A DNA stretch of 64,000 nt, taken from positions 41,094-105,093 of the forward strand of contig NZ_BMMU01000017.1 of the NCBI RefSeq assembly GCF_014646095.1, in the 5' to 3' direction. Shown one piece after another: positions 1-8,748 of the stretch. This stretch comes from Streptomyces lacrimifluminis (GTDB taxonomy: Bacteria > Actinomycetota > Actinomycetes > Streptomycetales > Streptomycetaceae). The first letter of the stretch is position 1, and the number at the start of each line of letters is the position of its first letter. The translations under genes were made by a program, and so were the position numbers. The notes below the pieces were generated by a model. It was not told the DNA's origin, ran no database searches, and worked only from the letters and a program-made list of their open reading frames with translations.

Positions 1-3000
1 CCGGATCCGCTACGGGCGGACACGGAAGGCGAGTTGGGTGGTCTGGCCTTCGTCTTCCCGGGCCTCGAAGGTGACTTCGAGCCCCGCGTCGACGACATCG
101 CCGCCCACTTCGGTCTGGACGGTGTGCTCCCGACCGGCGAACGGGCCGAGGTCGGGGACGTGGGCCGGCACGGGTTCGGAGTCGTCGGGGTCGGGCTGCT
201 GCTCGACCGGGCGCTGCGCCGCATGGGCGTCGTGCCCGACGCGGTGGCCGGGCACAGCGTCGGCGAGTGGACGGCGATGACGGCCGCAGGGCTGTACGAC
301 GGCGACGAGGTCGGCGCCTTCATGGCGACCTTCGACCCCGACACGGTGACTGTGCCGGGGCTGGCGTTCGGGGCGCTCGGCGCGCCCGCCGAACGGGTCC
401 TCGCGGCGCTCTCCGAGGAGGGCTGGACGGACGCCGGAATCGTGCTCTCGCACGACAACGCGCCGAGCCAGTCGATGGTGTGCGGCCCGGACGCGGCGGT
501 CGAGGAGTTCGTCCGGGCGTTCCGTGCCCGGGGTGTGCTCAGCCAGGTGCTGCCCTTCCAATCCGGTTTCCACACACCGATGCTGGCGCCCTATCTGGCC
601 CCGATCAAGCAGGCCGCGAGCCGCTTCCGGCTCCAGTCGCCGACGGTTCCGGTCTGGTCGGGGACCACGGCGGCACCCTTCCCGGCGGCCGAATCGGCGG
701 TGCGTGAGCTGTTCGTACGGCATCTGCTGGAACCGGTTCGCTTCCGGCAGATGGTCGAGGCGATGTACGCGGCCGGACACCGGACCTTCGTCCAGGTCGG
801 CACCGGCCAGCTCGGCTCCCTCATCGGCGACACGTTGTCCGGGCGCGATCATCTGGTCGTCGCCGCCAACTCCCCGCACCGCGACGGGCTTGCACAACTC
901 CGGCGGGTGGCAACGGCGTTGTGGGTATCGGGGAGGGCAACGGTCCCGGCGCTCACGGTCCCCACCACCACTGACGCCACCGCCAACTCCGCGACCCACA
1001 CTGCCGGCTTCTCCGACCGCTCCATGGAACCGGCCCGCGCCGGGAGCCTCGTGTCGATGCCGGCACACTCCGCCACCAGCGACGCCACCGGGAACTCCGT
1101 TCCTCAGGCTGCGGCTTCCGGCGAGTGGTCCGCGGCTTCGGCCCGCGCGGGGGGTCTGGTGTCCGCGCTGCCGGGTGCCGCCGCCGGGGGCGCCACTGGG
1201 AACTCCGTTCCTCAGGCTGCGGCTTCCGGCGAGTGGTCCGCGGCTTCGGCCCGCGCGGGGGGTCTGGTGTCCGCGCTGCCGGGTGCCGCCGCCGGGGGCG
1301 TCACCGGGAACTCCGTTCCTCAGGCTGCCGCCTCCGCCGAGTGGTCTGCGACATCGGCCCGCGCCGGGGGGCCCGTGCCCGCGCTGCCGGGCGCCGCCGC
1401 CGGTAGCGCCGCCGGGAACTCCGATCCCCACGCTGCCGGTCCCTCCGACCGCTCCACGGAACCGGCCCGCGCCGGGAATTCCGTGCGGGGGGATCGGCCG
1501 TCCAAGCGACTCCCCGTGCGCCTCGACCTGGGCGGCGCCCTCGTCTCCCTCGACGAACCGACGCTCACGCGACTGCGCGCGGAACTGAGTTCGGGGCTGA
1601 ATCTCGCAGGGCCTGCGGTCACCGGGGCCCCGGTCGCCGCCGCGCCGCCGGGCGTCGGTCCGTCGCCGGATGCGGCCTGGGCTCCGGCCCAGGCCCCGTC
1701 AACGGCCCAACGGCGGCGCGCCGCAGGAGTGTTGGGGGTCACGGAGGTGCCCGGTGCCGCCGGACTCCCGGCCGCCGCCGCGCTGACGTCGTCCCTGGAC
1801 GCACTCGCGGGCCGCTTCCCGGCCGCCGCCGAACTCGGTGCCCTGCTGCGGGAGACGGCGGACACCGCCGCCGAGCTGATCGGCGCGGGCCACCGCCCTC
1901 CGGGTTCCGCCGCGGCCTACGCCGGGGGCGACGCGCAGGATCCGGCCGGGGGCGTCGGTCTGGCCGGCCAGGGAGGTAGCGCGCCAACCCGGGCTGCTCG
2001 GCAGGCACCCGCGACACCAGGCGGGGCTTCGCAGCAGGCTTCCGCGACGCCCGCCGATGCTTCCCGGCAGGCCACAGTGCCGCCCGTCGGCGCTTCCTGG
2101 CAGGCCCCTTCCATGCCCGCCGGGACTTCCCCCCAGGCCTACCGCACGCCCTCCGGCCTGTCCGCACCGCCCACAGCCACCCCGGCCGGCGCGCCTTACC
2201 CCGCACCGGGTACCACGCCCCCCACCGCCCCGGGCTCGGCGCCTTACCCCGCACCGGGCGCCGTGCCCCTCTCCGCCGCTCACCCCGCCCCCGCGCCTGG
2301 GTCCTCGCTGCCGCGCCCCCGATCAAGCGCCCCCGGCGCCCGACCGCTCCCCCCAACACCGCCGTCCCAGGATCCCTCACCCTCCTGGCGCACCACGGTC
2401 CACGTCTCCCCGGACACCATGCCGTACCTCCTCGACCACTGCTTCTTCCCGCAGCGCCCCGGCTGGCCGGACGTGGCCGACCGGTGGCCGGTGGTCCCGG
2501 CGACGACGATCGTGCAGCACATGATGGACGAGGCCCAGCGGGCGGCGGAGCAGACCCGACCGGGTACCCGCGCCGTGGCGGTGGCCGTCCACGGCGCCCG
2601 TTTCGACCAGTGGCTCACCGCCACCCCACCCCTCGACGTGGACGTGACAGTCACCCCCGTCACCGCGAACCCCGCCCACCGTGCCGTCTCCTTCGGCCCC
2701 CGAGCCCGAGCCACCGTCGAACTCGCCACCGGGTACCCGGAGTTGAGCGCCTGCCCCACCCCCTGGCCCACCGACCCCACCACCGAACGCACCCCCGACC
2801 ACACCGCCGCCCAGCTCTACGGCGAGCGCTGGATGTTCCACGGCCCGGCGTTCCAGGGGGTCACCGAGCTCACCGCCATGGGGGAGGCGCACGTACGGGG
2901 AGTCATCACGACCCCGCCCGCGCCCGGCTCGCTCCTCGACAACGTCGGGCAGATTCTCGGGTACTGGATCATGGCGACGCGCACCTCGCGGACGGTCGTG

Positions 3001-4002
3001 TTCCCGGTCGGGATGCGGGAGATGAGGTTCTACGGACCGCACCCCGAACCCGGCACCGACGTCGACTGCTTCGTCCGGATCACCTCGCTCACCGACACCG
3101 TCCTCGAAGCCGACGTCCAGCTGACCGTCGACGGCCAGGTCTGGGCCGTGATCGGCGGCTGGTACGACCGGCGCTTCGACAACGACCCGCAGACCAGGCC
3201 CGTCGAACGCTTCCCCGAGCGCAACACCCTCTCCCAGGGCCGGCCGGGCGGCTGGGTACTGCTCCACGAACGCTGGCCCGACCTCGCCTCGCGCGACCTC
3301 ATTATGCGCAACTCCCTTGGCGGGGAGGAGCGTTCGCAGTACGAGCGGCACGCGCCGCGCGGGCGCCGACAGTGGCTGCTCGGCCGGATCGCGGCCAAGG
3401 ACGCCGTACGGCGGTGGCTCTGGGAACGCGAGGGCGAGGGGGACGTGTTCCCGGCCGAGATCCAGGTGCACAACGACCCGACCGGGCGGCCGTACGTCAC
3501 CGGGCTGCACGGCCGGAACCTGCCGCCGCTGGCCGTCTCGCTCGCCCACCGCGCCGAGGCGGGCGTGGCGATCGTACGGCCGCACCGACCCGCTTCCGCC
3601 CCCGGCGGAGGTCCGGGTACAGGGCCCGGTATCGACATCGAGGAGGTCGTCGAGCGGGACGCCTCGACGCTGGCCACCGCCCTCGGCCCGGCCGAACTCG
3701 CCCTGCTCCGGGCCAGGTCGGCCGCCGACGGCGAGTCCGAGGCGCTCTGGTTCACCCGCTTCTGGGCCGCCAAGGAAGCCGTCGCGAAGGCGGAGGGCAC
3801 CGGATTCGGCGGCCGGCCACGGGACTTCGCGGTGCGGGAGGCCACGGGTACGGGCGACCGGCTCACGGTCTCCGGACGGCTCGCCCCCGCCTACACCGTG
3901 AACTGCGAGCAGACGGGCAATCCCCCCGGGCTGCCGGAAAGGAAGTACGTCGTGGCCTGGACGACCGGATCAGCCACACAGGAAAGGGAGTTGGAGCAAT
4001 GA
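1..4002 (+). CDS. Polyketide synthase-like protein, 5' end outside window: AT - repetitive linker - DH - PPTase
   Basis: The reading frame is open from base 1, so the gene starts upstream and a ketosynthase probably lies there. Visible domains in order: acyltransferase (first ~300 residues, active-site GHSVGEW), a ~480-residue Ala/Pro/Ser-rich linker with tandem repeats, a double-hotdog dehydratase (~residues 790-1080; His in LLDHCFF, second-fold Asp in LLDNVGQ), and a C-terminal 4'-phosphopantetheinyl transferase (~1150-1320; metal-binding GIDIEEV and WAAKEAVAK). A PPTase fused behind a DH is typical of enediyne and PUFA-type iterative PKSs, but here no ACP or ketoreductase lies between AT and DH; the linker occupies that place and a free ACP gene follows. 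The stop overlaps the ACP start (ATGA). The product is unknown. An iterative PKS or PUFA-like lipid synthase is inferred; modular PKS is less likely. Confidence 0.8.
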   Translation, partial: PDPLRADTEGELGGLAFVFPGLEGDFEPRVDDIAAHFGLDGVLPTGERAEVGDVGRHGFGVVGVGLLLDRALRRMGVVPDAVAGHSVGEWTAMTAAGLYDGDEVGAFMATFDPDTVTVPGLAFGALGAPAERVLAALSEEGWTDAGIVLSHDNAPSQSMVCGPDAAVEEFVRAFRARGVLSQVLPFQSGFHTPMLAPYLAPIKQAASRFRLQSPTVPVWSGTTAAPFPAAESAVRELFVRHLLEPVRFRQMVEAMYAAGHRTFVQVGTGQLGSLIGDTLSGRDHLVVAANSPHRDGLAQLRRVATALWVSGRATVPALTVPTTTDATANSATHTAGFSDRSMEPARAGSLVSMPAHSATSDATGNSVPQAAASGEWSAASARAGGLVSALPGAAAGGATGNSVPQAAASGEWSAASARAGGLVSALPGAAAGGVTGNSVPQAAASAEWSATSARAGGPVPALPGAAAGSAAGNSDPHAAGPSDRSTEPARAGNSVRGDRPSKRLPVRLDLGGALVSLDEPTLTRLRAELSSGLNLAGPAVTGAPVAAAPPGVGPSPDAAWAPAQAPSTAQRRRAAGVLGVTEVPGAAGLPAAAALTSSLDALAGRFPAAAELGALLRETADTAAELIGAGHRPPGSAAAYAGGDAQDPAGGVGLAGQGGSAPTRAARQAPATPGGASQQASATPADASRQATVPPVGASWQAPSMPAGTSPQAYRTPSGLSAPPTATPAGAPYPAPGTTPPTAPGSAPYPAPGAVPLSAAHPAPAPGSSLPRPRSSAPGARPLPPTPPSQDPSPSWRTTVHVSPDTMPYLLDHCFFPQRPGWPDVADRWPVVPATTIVQHMMDEAQRAAEQTRPGTRAVAVAVHGARFDQWLTATPPLDVDVTVTPVTANPAHRAVSFGPRARATVELATGYPELSACPTPWPTDPTTERTPDHTAAQLYGERWMFHGPAFQGVTELTAMGEAHVRGVITTPPAPGSLLDNVGQILGYWIMATRTSRTVVFPVGMREMRFYGPHPEPGTDVDCFVRITSLTDTVLEADVQLTVDGQVWAVIGGWYDRRFDNDPQTRPVERFPERNTLSQGRPGGWVLLHERWPDLASRDLIMRNSLGGEERSQYERHAPRGRRQWLLGRIAAKDAVRRWLWEREGEGDVFPAEIQVHNDPTGRPYVTGLHGRNLPPLAVSLAHRAEAGVAIVRPHRPASAPGGGPGTGPGIDIEEVVERDASTLATALGPAELALLRARSAADGESEALWFTRFWAAKEAVAKAEGTGFGGRPRDFAVREATGTGDRLTVSGRLAPAYTVNCEQTGNPPGLPERKYVVAWTTGSATQERELEQ
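982..1449 (+). repeat. Tandem 108-bp (36-residue) coding repeats in the PKS linker
   Basis: Units begin at 982, 1090, 1198 and 1306, with a partial unit from 1414, all in frame. The units at 1090 and 1198 are nearly identical in DNA; the first and last are diverged but keep xNS at the start and ARAG in the middle. The sequence is Ala/Gly/Ser-rich with one conserved Trp per core unit (GEWSAASARAGG). It looks like a flexible spacer enlarged by recent unit duplication. Confidence 0.9.
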
Positions 4003-4319
4003 GCCTCAACGGGCAACGGATCGGAACCGTCGACGAGGAGGCGGTGCTCGCCGACATCAGGAGCATGCTCGCGACCCTCCTCGACGAGTACGGCATCGAC
4101 GACGTCGAGATCCGCATGGACACCACCTTCAACCGCGACCTCGAACTGGAGAGCATCGACCTGGTGACCCTGGCCGGGCTGCTGGAGGAGAAGTACGGCA
4201 GCAGGGTCAACTTCGCCGAGTTCCTGGCCGGGATGGACTTCGAAGAGATCATCGAACTCACCGTCGGGCGGCTCGTCGAGCACGTCGTCGCCAGTCTCAA
4301 AGCGGCGGAGGCGGGCTGA
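3999..4319 (+). CDS. Free-standing acyl carrier protein
   Basis: A 106-residue acidic protein with the 4'-phosphopantetheine site LELESID (Ser is the attachment residue) near residue 52, in a four-helix ACP context. Its ATG overlaps the stop of the PKS gene (ATGA), so the two are translationally coupled. The likely partners are the AT and DH domains of that PKS, and the PKS's own C-terminal PPTase would be the natural activating enzyme. The N-terminal ~20 residues precede the core fold. Assignment as an ACP is secure; the substrate is unknown. Confidence 0.88.
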   Translation: MSLNGQRIGTVDEEAVLADIRSMLATLLDEYGIDDVEIRMDTTFNRDLELESIDLVTLAGLLEEKYGSRVNFAEFLAGMDFEEIIELTVGRLVEHVVASLKAAEAG

Positions 4320-4321
4320 CC

Positions 4322-5149
4322 ATGACGATCGTCGACATCGGCGGCGGCCTCAGGCTGCACGCCCAGCGCATCGGCCCGCGCGGCGGACGGCCGGTCACCG
4401 CCACCGCCGTCCTCGTCCACGGCCTGCTCACCGACAGTCTGGCCAGCTACTACTTCACCGTGGCACCGGCGTTCGCCGCCTCCGGCATCGACGTCGTCAT
4501 GTACGACCTGCGCGGCCACGGCCGCTCCACCCGCCCCGCCACCGGCTACACCCTCGACGACAGCATCGACGACCTGGAGGCCCTCCTCGACCGCCTTGAG
4601 GTGACCGGCCCGGTCCACCTCGTCGGCAACTCCTACGGCGGGACAGTCGCGTTCGGATACGCGGCCCGCCACCCCGAGCGTGCCGCCGGCGTGTCCCTCA
4701 TCGAGTCGGAACCGGCCACCGCCGCCTGGGCGGGCAAGCTCGACGGCATCCTCGGCCGGGTCATGCACGAACTCGCCCACAACGAGGCCGACGCCATCGC
4801 CTGGATCACCGCCAACCGCGGCCAGAACACCGCCCGCCTCGCCAAGGGCGCCGCCCGGCTGGCCCGCGAGACCACCCTCGCCGAGGACATCCCGGCCAGC
4901 CGCGTACTGAGCGAGGACGAGATAAGTTCCGTACGCTGCCCAGTGCTTGGCGTGTACGGGGGTGACTCGGACCTCGCCGAACTGGCGCCCTGGATGGAGT
5001 CCGTGCTGCCCGACTGCCGGACCGTTGTCGTGCCGGGGCACGAACACTCCGTGCTCGTCGAGGCGTCGGGGACGGTCGGCGGGCACATCCTGTCGCTGAT
5101 CCTCGGTGCGACCGTTCCGGTTCAGCTGGCGGGGGCGGAAGCCCGGTGA
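4322..5149 (+). CDS. Alpha/beta hydrolase, possible thioesterase of the PKS cluster
   Basis: A 275-residue alpha/beta hydrolase fold protein. The nucleophile elbow is GNSYGG (~residue 103), preceded by the oxyanion segment VLVHGL near residue 35 and YDLRGHGRS near residue 62; a late Asp (VYGGDSD) and His (VPGHEHS) complete a plausible Ser-Asp-His triad. It starts 3 nt after the ACP stop and ends in a GTGA overlap with the glycosyltransferase. In this position it could release the acyl product from the ACP or edit it. That role is inferred from context; an unrelated esterase activity cannot be excluded. Confidence 0.8.
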   Translation: MTIVDIGGGLRLHAQRIGPRGGRPVTATAVLVHGLLTDSLASYYFTVAPAFAASGIDVVMYDLRGHGRSTRPATGYTLDDSIDDLEALLDRLEVTGPVHLVGNSYGGTVAFGYAARHPERAAGVSLIESEPATAAWAGKLDGILGRVMHELAHNEADAIAWITANRGQNTARLAKGAARLARETTLAEDIPASRVLSEDEISSVRCPVLGVYGGDSDLAELAPWMESVLPDCRTVVVPGHEHSVLVEASGTVGGHILSLILGATVPVQLAGAEAR

Positions 5150-6351
5150 GCCGGTTCCTGTTCGTCGTGCCGCCGCTCGTCGGACACATCAATCCGGCCG
5201 TCGGAGTCGCCGCCGAACTGGCCGCGCGGGGACACGAGTCGGCGTGGGCCTGCGCGGATCCAGGGCTTGTGCGGAGGCTCGCAGGGGAGGACGCCGCCGT
5301 CTTCCCGTGCGCCGGGCCAGTGCCCGGCTCCGGTGACGGCGTACGGCCGCCGGACCTGCGGGGACCCGAGGCGCTGAAGTTTCTCTGGGAACGGTTCCTC
5401 GCCCCGCTCGCCGAGGAGATGGCCCCCGGAGTCGCCGCCGCCGTAAGGGAGTTCGGGCCGGACGTCGTCGTGGCCGACCAACAGGCCCTCGCCGGTGGCC
5501 TCGTCGCCGAACGGCTCGGCCTGCCGTGGGCCACCTCGGCCACCACCTCCGCCGAGTTCACCGACGTACTGTCCGGCATGCCCAAGGTCGCCGAGTGGCT
5601 GGACGAACTGCTCGCGGACCTCAGGAATCGCGTCGGTGACAGCACGGGAACCGCCGACCCGCGCTTCTCCCCGCACCTCGTACTCGCCTTCAGCACACCG
5701 GAGTTCATCGGCCCGGATGCCCGGACGGGCGACCAGATCCGGTATGTCGGCCCGTCCGTCGCCGCCCGGCCGGCCCCGCCCGGTTTCCCCTGGGAGTGGC
5801 TGGACCCGGCTCGCGCCACGGTCCTCGTCACCCTCGGCACCGCCAACACCGATGTCGGCGCACGCTTTCTGACCGAGTGTCGGACAGCGGTACGTGAACG
5901 GGCGGACCGGATGCAGACGGTGATCGTCGACCCGGCGGGCGTACTCGGCGGCACCCTGGGCGGGGAGGACGACAAAGGTGTACTGATCGTCCCCTCCGTG
6001 CCCCAACTCCCGCTCCTCGAACGGGTCGACGCCGTTGTCTGCCATGCCGGGCACAACACCGTGTGCGAGGCGCTCTGGCACGGGGTGCCGCTCGTCGTCG
6101 CGCCCATCCGGGACGACCAGCCCGTGGTCGCCGGGCAGGTCGTGGCGGCCGGGGCGGGCATCCGGGTGCGGTTCGGGCGGGTCACCGCGCCGAAACTGGG
6201 CGCCGCGATCGACGCCGTACTGCACGAGCCCGGTTACCGCTTCGCGGCGGGCCGGATCCGTACCGCGTTCCGGACCGCCGAAGGTGCCTCCGCGGCGGCC
6301 ACCCATCTTGAGCAACTCGCCATCGGCGCGCCCGCCAAGGAGACGGTATGA
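5146..6351 (+). CDS. GT1 (MGT/UGT-type) glycosyltransferase
   Basis: A 401-residue GT-B fold enzyme. The N-terminal acceptor domain opens with FLFVVPPLVGHINPA, which carries the usual catalytic-His segment GHINP; the C-terminal donor domain has CHAGHNTVCEALWHGVPLV followed by RDDQP, the nucleotide-sugar signature of this family. Macrolide and lipid glycosyltransferases share this architecture. The GTG start overlaps the hydrolase stop, and the gene ends in an ATGA overlap with the methyltransferase. It probably glycosylates the product of the neighbouring PKS/ACP system; donor and acceptor are not readable from sequence. Confidence 0.86.
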   Translation: MSRFLFVVPPLVGHINPAVGVAAELAARGHESAWACADPGLVRRLAGEDAAVFPCAGPVPGSGDGVRPPDLRGPEALKFLWERFLAPLAEEMAPGVAAAVREFGPDVVVADQQALAGGLVAERLGLPWATSATTSAEFTDVLSGMPKVAEWLDELLADLRNRVGDSTGTADPRFSPHLVLAFSTPEFIGPDARTGDQIRYVGPSVAARPAPPGFPWEWLDPARATVLVTLGTANTDVGARFLTECRTAVRERADRMQTVIVDPAGVLGGTLGGEDDKGVLIVPSVPQLPLLERVDAVVCHAGHNTVCEALWHGVPLVVAPIRDDQPVVAGQVVAAGAGIRVRFGRVTAPKLGAAIDAVLHEPGYRFAAGRIRTAFRTAEGASAAATHLEQLAIGAPAKETV

Positions 6352-7475
6352 GCGACGCAAGGCAAGAGCACGGGCACGGTCACGGGCACGCGCCCAACGC
6401 GCCGGAAGCACAAGCAACTCCGACCCGTACCGAGCAGGTCGCGGCCGTCCGGCCCACGTACCAGGCCGACCTGGCCTTCGGCCTCGACCGGTTCTTCGAA
6501 GCGCCGCGCACCCGTTGCCCCTGGTGCGGATCGGCCCGGCTCACGACGCGGCTGCGGACCACCGACCTGCTCCAGCACAAGCCCGGACGGTTCCTGCTCG
6601 ACCGCTGCCAGGACTGCCGGCACACCTTCCAGAACCCCCGACTCAGCGCCGCCGGGCTGGAGTTCTACTACCGCGACTTCTACGACGGACTCGGTGAGAA
6701 GCAGCTCGGCAACACCTTCGCGAGCCGCACGAAAATGTACGAACAGCGGGCCCGCGCCCTCCTCCCCTTCGACGACGCGCCCAAGAACTGGCTCGACGTC
6801 GGCACCGGCCACGGCCACTTCTGCGAGGCGGCCCGGGGTGTCCACACCGGCACGGCCTTCGACGGGCTCGACTTCACCGACGGCGCCGAACTCGCCGAGC
6901 GGGCGGGGCGCGTCGAGCGCGGCTACCGGGGGAGTTTCACCGAGCTGGCCCCCGAACTGGCCGCCCACTACGACGTCGTGAGCATGTTCCACTACCTGGA
7001 GCACAGCACCGAGCCCCCGCTCGAACTGGAGGCCGCGCGGCAGGCCATCCGCCCCGGCGGACACCTGGTGATCGAGGTGCCCGACCCCGACAGCCGCTAC
7101 GCCCGGTTGCTCGGCCGGTGGTGGCTGCCCTGGCTCCAGCCCCAGCACCTGCACTTCGTCCCCGTCGACAACCTCCGGCAACGGCTCACCGACCTGGGCT
7201 TCACCGTCGTCCTGGAGCAGCACGCCGAGCCGCACGACCCCGTCGACCTGCTCGCCGCCGTCTGGCTTGCCCTCGACAACGCCGCCCCGCGCGACAACCT
7301 CCCGTGGCTCCCGCACCCCCCGAACGCCCTGCGGCGCACCTTGCGCGCAGCCGTGCTGCTGGCCGGCGTTCCGGCACTGATCCTGGGCACCCTGCTGGAC
7401 CGCTTCGCCGTCCGGCCGATCTCCCACCGTCTGGGAGTCTCCAACGCGTACCGGCTGGTGGCCCGCAGGGACTGA
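6348..7475 (+). CDS. SAM-dependent methyltransferase with N-terminal Cys-rich motif
   Basis: A 375-residue class I methyltransferase. Motif I is WLDVGTGHGHF (~residue 148); the later segment ending in HYLEHS fits the Methyltransf_23-type group. Before it lies a zinc-ribbon-like pair CPWC and CQDC (~residues 62-90), as in sugar and lipid C-methyltransferases. A hydrophobic C-terminal stretch (ALRRTLRAAVLLAGVPALI) may contact the membrane. The start overlaps the glycosyltransferase stop (ATGA), and it is the last gene of this unit, convergent with the following membrane gene. It likely modifies the sugar or aglycone made by the cluster (inference). Confidence 0.83.
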   Translation: MSDARQEHGHGHGHAPNAPEAQATPTRTEQVAAVRPTYQADLAFGLDRFFEAPRTRCPWCGSARLTTRLRTTDLLQHKPGRFLLDRCQDCRHTFQNPRLSAAGLEFYYRDFYDGLGEKQLGNTFASRTKMYEQRARALLPFDDAPKNWLDVGTGHGHFCEAARGVHTGTAFDGLDFTDGAELAERAGRVERGYRGSFTELAPELAAHYDVVSMFHYLEHSTEPPLELEAARQAIRPGGHLVIEVPDPDSRYARLLGRWWLPWLQPQHLHFVPVDNLRQRLTDLGFTVVLEQHAEPHDPVDLLAAVWLALDNAAPRDNLPWLPHPPNALRRTLRAAVLLAGVPALILGTLLDRFAVRPISHRLGVSNAYRLVARRD

Positions 7476-7487
7476 CCAGGACCGGTG

Positions 7488-8516
7488 TTACAACACCTTG
7501 GCGCGCACCAGCAGCGACAGCACGAGGGCGCCCGGCAGCAGCGGCAGCCAGACCGTCAGGACACGGAAGCCGACGACGGTCGCGGCGGCCAGCGACAGCG
7601 GGGCGCCCATCGCGGCCAGCGTGAACACCAGGGCCGCGTCGACGGGACCGATCCCGGCCGGCGCGGGTACGGCGCCGACAGCGGCGCTCGCGGCGAGATA
7701 GGCGAAGAGCACGTCCGGCCAGGCGATCGGCAGCCCGAGCGAGGCCCCGACGCAGGCCAGCACCGCCGCCTGGCACAACGAGAAGCCCGCGGCACCGCCC
7801 CACAGCGCGGCGACGCGGACCGGCCGGGTGTGCAGCCGCCGCGCGTCGGTCAGGGCGGTGCGCAGACCGTTCAGCAGGGGGCGCCGCAGCGGACGTACGA
7901 GGGCCAGAACCAGCGTCACGACGACCACCGCGGCGACCACGCCCACGGCGATGGGCAGCAGTGTCCCCTGGTCGGGGAGGAGGTCGGCGGTGGCCAGGGA
8001 GGTCGGGAAGGTCGCCAGGAGGACGAGGATCACCAGGAGCTTCGCCACCGGTTTGACCAGCGAGTACAGGGCGAGGGACGCGGTGGCCCGGGCCAGCGGG
8101 ATGCCACGGCCGGTCAGGAACCGCAGGGTGACGGCGTGCGCGCCGAGACCGGCCGGCAGGACGTTGTTCGCGGCGCCGGCGGCGAACTGCGAGGCCAGCA
8201 GCAGCCCGGGCGGCAGCCGCTCCGGGATGGCGCCCTGCCGCGCGAAGGCGGCGGACACCCAGCACAGGAGCGTGAACGCGCCCCCGATCGCCAGCCACCC
8301 GGGGTCGGCGGTGGTGAGCTGCAGGGCCCCGTCGTGCAGGACCTGCCAGTTGTCCGCCGCCCAGATCCCGATGAGCAGGAGCGGCAGCAGACAGAGCACC
8401 CGGCGGGTATACCGGGCACCGGGGATCCGGCGAAAGCGGGACGCCGGCGAGGGACGGTCCGGGGTGCCCTGGGGATGGGGCTGGACCGTCGGAGCGGGCG
8501 GGGCTATGGGAACCAT
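7488..8516 (-). CDS. Flippase-like integral membrane protein (LPG synthase TM / UPF0104 type)
   Basis: A 342-residue protein with about eight hydrophobic segments and the family features GLGAHAVTLRF and PAPAGIGPVDAAL. The second resembles the conserved glycine-rich PxGIG..E motif of the UPF0104/MprF-transmembrane family, with Asp where Glu is usual. Members move lipids or lipid-linked sugars across membranes. The reading frame extends further upstream, but that extension lies antisense to the Mut7-C gene, so the ATG at 8516 is chosen. It converges on the methyltransferase gene only 12 nt away. It might move the neighbouring cluster's lipid product, but it is transcribed separately and the link is speculative. 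Confidence 0.75.
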   Translation of the reverse strand: MVPIAPPAPTVQPHPQGTPDRPSPASRFRRIPGARYTRRVLCLLPLLLIGIWAADNWQVLHDGALQLTTADPGWLAIGGAFTLLCWVSAAFARQGAIPERLPPGLLLASQFAAGAANNVLPAGLGAHAVTLRFLTGRGIPLARATASLALYSLVKPVAKLLVILVLLATFPTSLATADLLPDQGTLLPIAVGVVAAVVVVTLVLALVRPLRRPLLNGLRTALTDARRLHTRPVRVAALWGGAAGFSLCQAAVLACVGASLGLPIAWPDVLFAYLAASAAVGAVPAPAGIGPVDAALVFTLAAMGAPLSLAAATVVGFRVLTVWLPLLPGALVLSLLVRAKVL

Positions 8517-8748
8517 CGGCAGTGAGGACACAGCGCGCGTCGTCCTTCCACGTGGCGCCCACGCGCTGCGGGGGCGGACGGGGGGAATTGAAGAGCGAGG
8601 CAAGGGGGACGGAAGGAGCGTTCCCAGTCCGCGTGACGGGGTGGTGTCCGGGAAAAGAAGGGGTGAGGGCGGACGGGCGACACAGGTGATGCCTGAAGCT
8701 TTCTGCCAGAGTCTCCCCTCATCGCCTACTGTCAATACGTCCTTTTCA

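Noticed and set aside
982..1449. Regular repeats that could suggest a CRISPR array
   Set aside because: The units are 108 bp, contiguous without spacers, in frame with a PKS gene, and no cas gene is present.
2484..3998. A long Arg/Pro-rich frame joined to the ACP gene
   Set aside because: It is the +1 shadow of the PKS; the ACP begins at the ATG overlapping the PKS stop.
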